Positions 4,177-5,877 of a stretch of DNA of 5,877 nt are shown piece after piece (position 1 is the stretch's first letter; each line of letters starts with the position of its first letter). Source of the stretch: Acidimicrobiia bacterium (GTDB lineage Bacteria > Actinomycetota > Acidimicrobiia > Acidimicrobiales > Ilumatobacteraceae); contig JAUHYJ010000256.1 in NCBI GenBank assembly GCA_030425785.1, positions 1 to 5,877 on the forward strand, read 5' to 3'. The notes below the pieces were generated by a model that did not search any database, was not told the DNA's origin, and saw only the letters and a list, made by a program, of their open reading frames with translations. The translations under genes and the position numbers were made by a program.

Positions 4177-5526
4177 TCAGAGCGGGGTGTTGCCGTGCTT
4201 GCGGCGGGGGAGCCGCTCGCGCTTGTTGTCGAGCATCGACAACGCCGACGCGACCTCTCGGCGGGTCTCGGCCGGGTCGATGACGGCGTCGACGTACCCG
4301 CGCTCGGCGGCGACGTACGGGTTGAGCAGCCGCTCGGCGTAGTCGGCCTCGAACGCGGCTCGCTCGTCGTCGCTCGAGCGGCGGGCCAGGATCGCGGCAG
4401 CCTGCCCGGCGCCCATCACGGCCAGTTCGGCCCAGGGCCACGCCAGGCACACGTCGTTGCCCATCGTCTTGGAGTCCATGACGATGTAGGCACCGCCATA
4501 GCTCTTGCGCAGGATCACGCAGACGCGTGGCACCGTCGCTCGGCCGTACGCGTACACCAGTTGGGCGCCGTGACGGATCATGCCGCGCCACTCGAGGTCC
4601 TTGCCGGGGTAGAAGCCGGGCGTGTCCACCAGCGTGAGCAGGGGCAGGTTGAACGCATCGCACAACGCGACGAAGCGGGCGGCCTTCTGCGAGGCCGGGA
4701 TGTCGAGCGTCCCGGCCAGGTTCATCGGCTGGTTGGCGACGATGCCGATCGGTCGGCCACCCATCGTCGCGAACGCCGTCACGACGTTGCCGGCCCATCG
4801 CGAGCGGAGCTCGAGCACTGACGCGTCGTCGACGATCGCCTCGGCCACGGCCCGCACGTCGTAGCTACCGGTCGACGACTCGGGGATGAGTGCGCCGGCC
4901 TCGGGGCAGGGCCGGTCGATCGGGTCGTCGAGTGGCCAGCGCGGCGGCTGGTCGTCGACGTGGTCGGGCAGGTACGCGAGGTAGTCGCCGATCAGCTCGG
5001 CGGCCTGGTCCCGGTCGTCGGCGACCGCGACCGGGAGGCCGGCCTGCTGCTCGAGCGCGCCGGCACCGCCGAGCTCGTCCTTGCTGATGTCGATGCCCGT
5101 GAACTGGCGCACCATGACCGGCCCGTTCACGAATGCGTAGCTCCGACTGGTCGCGACGACGATGTCGACCATGCCGAGGATCAGCGCCGGGCCCGAGACG
5201 GCGGGGCCGTCGAGGATCGCGCAGGTCGGAACGGTGCCCGAGCAGCGGCTGATGACGCGAGCCACGCGCCCCCACCCGTCGAGCGCGGCGATGCCCTGTC
5301 CGATGTCGGCACCGGCGCTCGAGATCACGAGCACGAGCGGCAGACGCTCGTCGAGCGCCGTCCGTGCGGCGCGCTCCATGATCGACGTCATCTCCTGGGT
5401 GAGCGGAGCCGCCGGGTCGCGCTGCTCGAACTCGAACCACGAGACGCGGCGGTCGCCGAGCATCCGGACGCGGGCCGACGCGGGGCCCGGGATCTGAGCG
5501 GCGACGGCGAGTTCGTCGAGCGACAT
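4177..5526 (-). CDS. Acyl-CoA carboxylase beta (carboxyltransferase) subunit
   Basis: Transfers the carboxyl group from carboxybiotin to an acyl-CoA, making malonyl- or methylmalonyl-CoA type products; it needs a biotin-carrying alpha subunit, not seen here. Two crotonase-fold halves are present. The C-terminal half is classic: VVTAFATMGGRPIGIVANQP (248-267), LDIPASQKAARFVALCDAFN (274-293), VDTPGFYPGKDLEW (300-313), RKSYGGAYIVMDSK (340-353), NDVCLAWPWAELAVMGA (357-373). The second oxyanion-hole Gly345-Ala346 is kept. The N-terminal half is diverged: SAGAD (70-74) where SGGAR is usual, and GPAVSGPA (107-114) where GPCAGGAV is usual. At 449 residues it lacks about 60-80 N-terminal residues compared with PccB/AccD5 (about 520-540). 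Ile348 matches PccB Asp422, the acyl-chain selectivity position. No start codon lies upstream in frame within the gap, so ATG 5526 is used; a good leaderless promoter fits it. Confidence 0.9.
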   Translation of the reverse strand: MSLDELAVAAQIPGPASARVRMLGDRRVSWFEFEQRDPAAPLTQEMTSIMERAARTALDERLPLVLVISSAGADIGQGIAALDGWGRVARVISRCSGTVPTCAILDGPAVSGPALILGMVDIVVATSRSYAFVNGPVMVRQFTGIDISKDELGGAGALEQQAGLPVAVADDRDQAAELIGDYLAYLPDHVDDQPPRWPLDDPIDRPCPEAGALIPESSTGSYDVRAVAEAIVDDASVLELRSRWAGNVVTAFATMGGRPIGIVANQPMNLAGTLDIPASQKAARFVALCDAFNLPLLTLVDTPGFYPGKDLEWRGMIRHGAQLVYAYGRATVPRVCVILRKSYGGAYIVMDSKTMGNDVCLAWPWAELAVMGAGQAAAILARRSSDDERAAFEADYAERLLNPYVAAERGYVDAVIDPAETRREVASALSMLDNKRERLPRRKHGNTPL

Positions 5527-5533
5527 CGAGGCG

Positions 5534-5562
5534 ACACTATCCGAGCGGGGTCCCGCCGTCAG
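5534..5562 (-). promoter_or_regulatory. Candidate leaderless promoter of the carboxyltransferase gene
   Basis: Minus-strand CTGACG (5557-5562, four of six to TTGACA) and TAGTGT (5534-5539, TAnnnT) are exactly 17 bp apart. The ATG at 5526 follows the -10 by 7 nt, so the transcript should begin at or next to the start codon. No Shine-Dalgarno is present, in agreement. Confidence 0.5.
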
Positions 5563-5583
5563 GGGTGGTCGACCGGTGTGGTC

Positions 5584-5598
5584 GTCAGGCGCGCTGAC
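5584..5598. promoter_or_regulatory. T-N11-A dyad, candidate LysR-type operator
   Basis: GTCAG (5584-5588), GCGCG, CTGAC (5594-5598) is a perfect inverted repeat containing T-N11-A (5585 to 5597). Its centre (5591) is 65 bp upstream of the predicted carboxyltransferase transcript start at 5526, the place where LysR-type regulators usually hold their recognition site. A probable LysR-type gene ends 57 bp away. It could instead be a small terminator hairpin for that gene. Confidence 0.4.
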
Positions 5599-5655
5599 CC
5601 GGGGGTGGTGGGCGGGGTGATCGACGGGGTCGCGGCCGGACGGGCGCCGGTGGGG

Positions 5656-5877
5656 TCAGGTCGCCCGCTTCAGCGGGAAGGTCTCGGCGCCGAGATGTAC
5701 GCCGGGCTGGGCGAGGCCGTGGGTGCGGATGACGTCGGCCAGCACGTTCGCGACCGCGGTGGTGGCCGCACTCGGCGACGGTCGTCGCCGCCGGGCCCAT
5801 GCGACCACACGACGCGGGAGCTCGGGCACGGTGATGCGCACGAACTCACCGGCGAGCTGCGTCGGCGCAGCGGTGGC
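5656..5877 (-). CDS. C-terminal end of a probable LysR-type transcriptional regulator (5' end beyond window)
   Basis: The last 73 residues of a gene entering from the right edge; the frame is open to base 5877. The tail reads LAGEFVRITVPELPRRVVAWARRRRPSPSA, then a helix VANVLADVIRTHG, then a short end finishing PLKRAT. The pattern of a beta-strand with basic residues, an R-PSPSA turn and a final helix resembles the end of LysR substrate-binding domains. The DNA-binding half is not visible, so the family call is tentative. It is co-directional with, and 129 bp upstream of, the carboxyltransferase gene. The other minus frame here (5585-5800) is Arg/Pro-rich and looks like a shadow. Confidence 0.45.
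   Translation of the reverse strand, partial: ATAAPTQLAGEFVRITVPELPRRVVAWARRRRPSPSAATTAVANVLADVIRTHGLAQPGVHLGAETFPLKRAT

Noticed and set aside
3661..4821. 386-residue plus-strand frame across the sigma factor and carboxyltransferase
   Set aside because: It spans two well-supported genes and a gap on the opposite strand and has no domain features.

Overview
The window is very GC-rich, with strong G/C third-position bias, GTG starts, TAnnnT-type -10 boxes and probable leaderless starts. This points to a high-GC actinomycete. The protein flavour (carboxyltransferase, FadE-like dehydrogenase, hexameric-type citrate synthase) would suit an Acidimicrobiia/Ilumatobacter-like marine or freshwater lineage, but that placement is inference. 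No RNA genes, insertion sequences, CRISPR arrays or origins were found.

Layout, left to right. (1) 1-702, minus: the N-terminal 234 residues of an acyl-CoA dehydrogenase whose C-terminal half lies off the left edge. (2) 895-1305, plus: a small exported Pro/Val/Ala-rich protein with three IVAVG repeats, divergent from the dehydrogenase. (3) 1306-1368: a short convergent gap with a perfect 8-bp-stem hairpin, probably a two-way terminator. (4) 1369-2637, minus: citrate synthase, with its own leader and good Shine-Dalgarno. (5) 2882-4062, minus: a two-gene unit, a small ECF-type sigma factor followed, with a 4-nt GTGA overlap, by a single-pass membrane protein with a cupredoxin-like outer domain. 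The second protein looks like the sigma factor's membrane partner. It contains no His or Cys anywhere and carries an in-frame 18-bp tandem repeat. (6) 4177-5526, minus: an acyl-CoA carboxylase beta (carboxyltransferase) subunit with a short N-terminus. (7) 5656-5877, minus: the C-terminal end of a probable LysR-type regulator, cut by the right edge.

How the genes may fit together. The dehydrogenase, carboxyltransferase and citrate synthase all act on acyl-CoA or acetyl-CoA, so the setting is ordinary central and fatty-acid carbon metabolism. The carboxyltransferase has a plausible leaderless promoter and, centred about 65 bp upstream of its start, a T-N11-A dyad of the kind LysR regulators bind, with a probable LysR gene just upstream. 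The part least like known systems is the sigma factor/membrane cupredoxin-like pair. No zinc anti-sigma motif and no type-1 copper site is possible in the partner, so its signal and mechanism are unknown.

Three genes (dehydrogenase, exported protein, carboxyltransferase) share a TAnnnT hexamer 6-7 nt before the ATG and lack a clear Shine-Dalgarno, suggesting leaderless translation. Citrate synthase and the sigma factor instead have Shine-Dalgarno-type starts.
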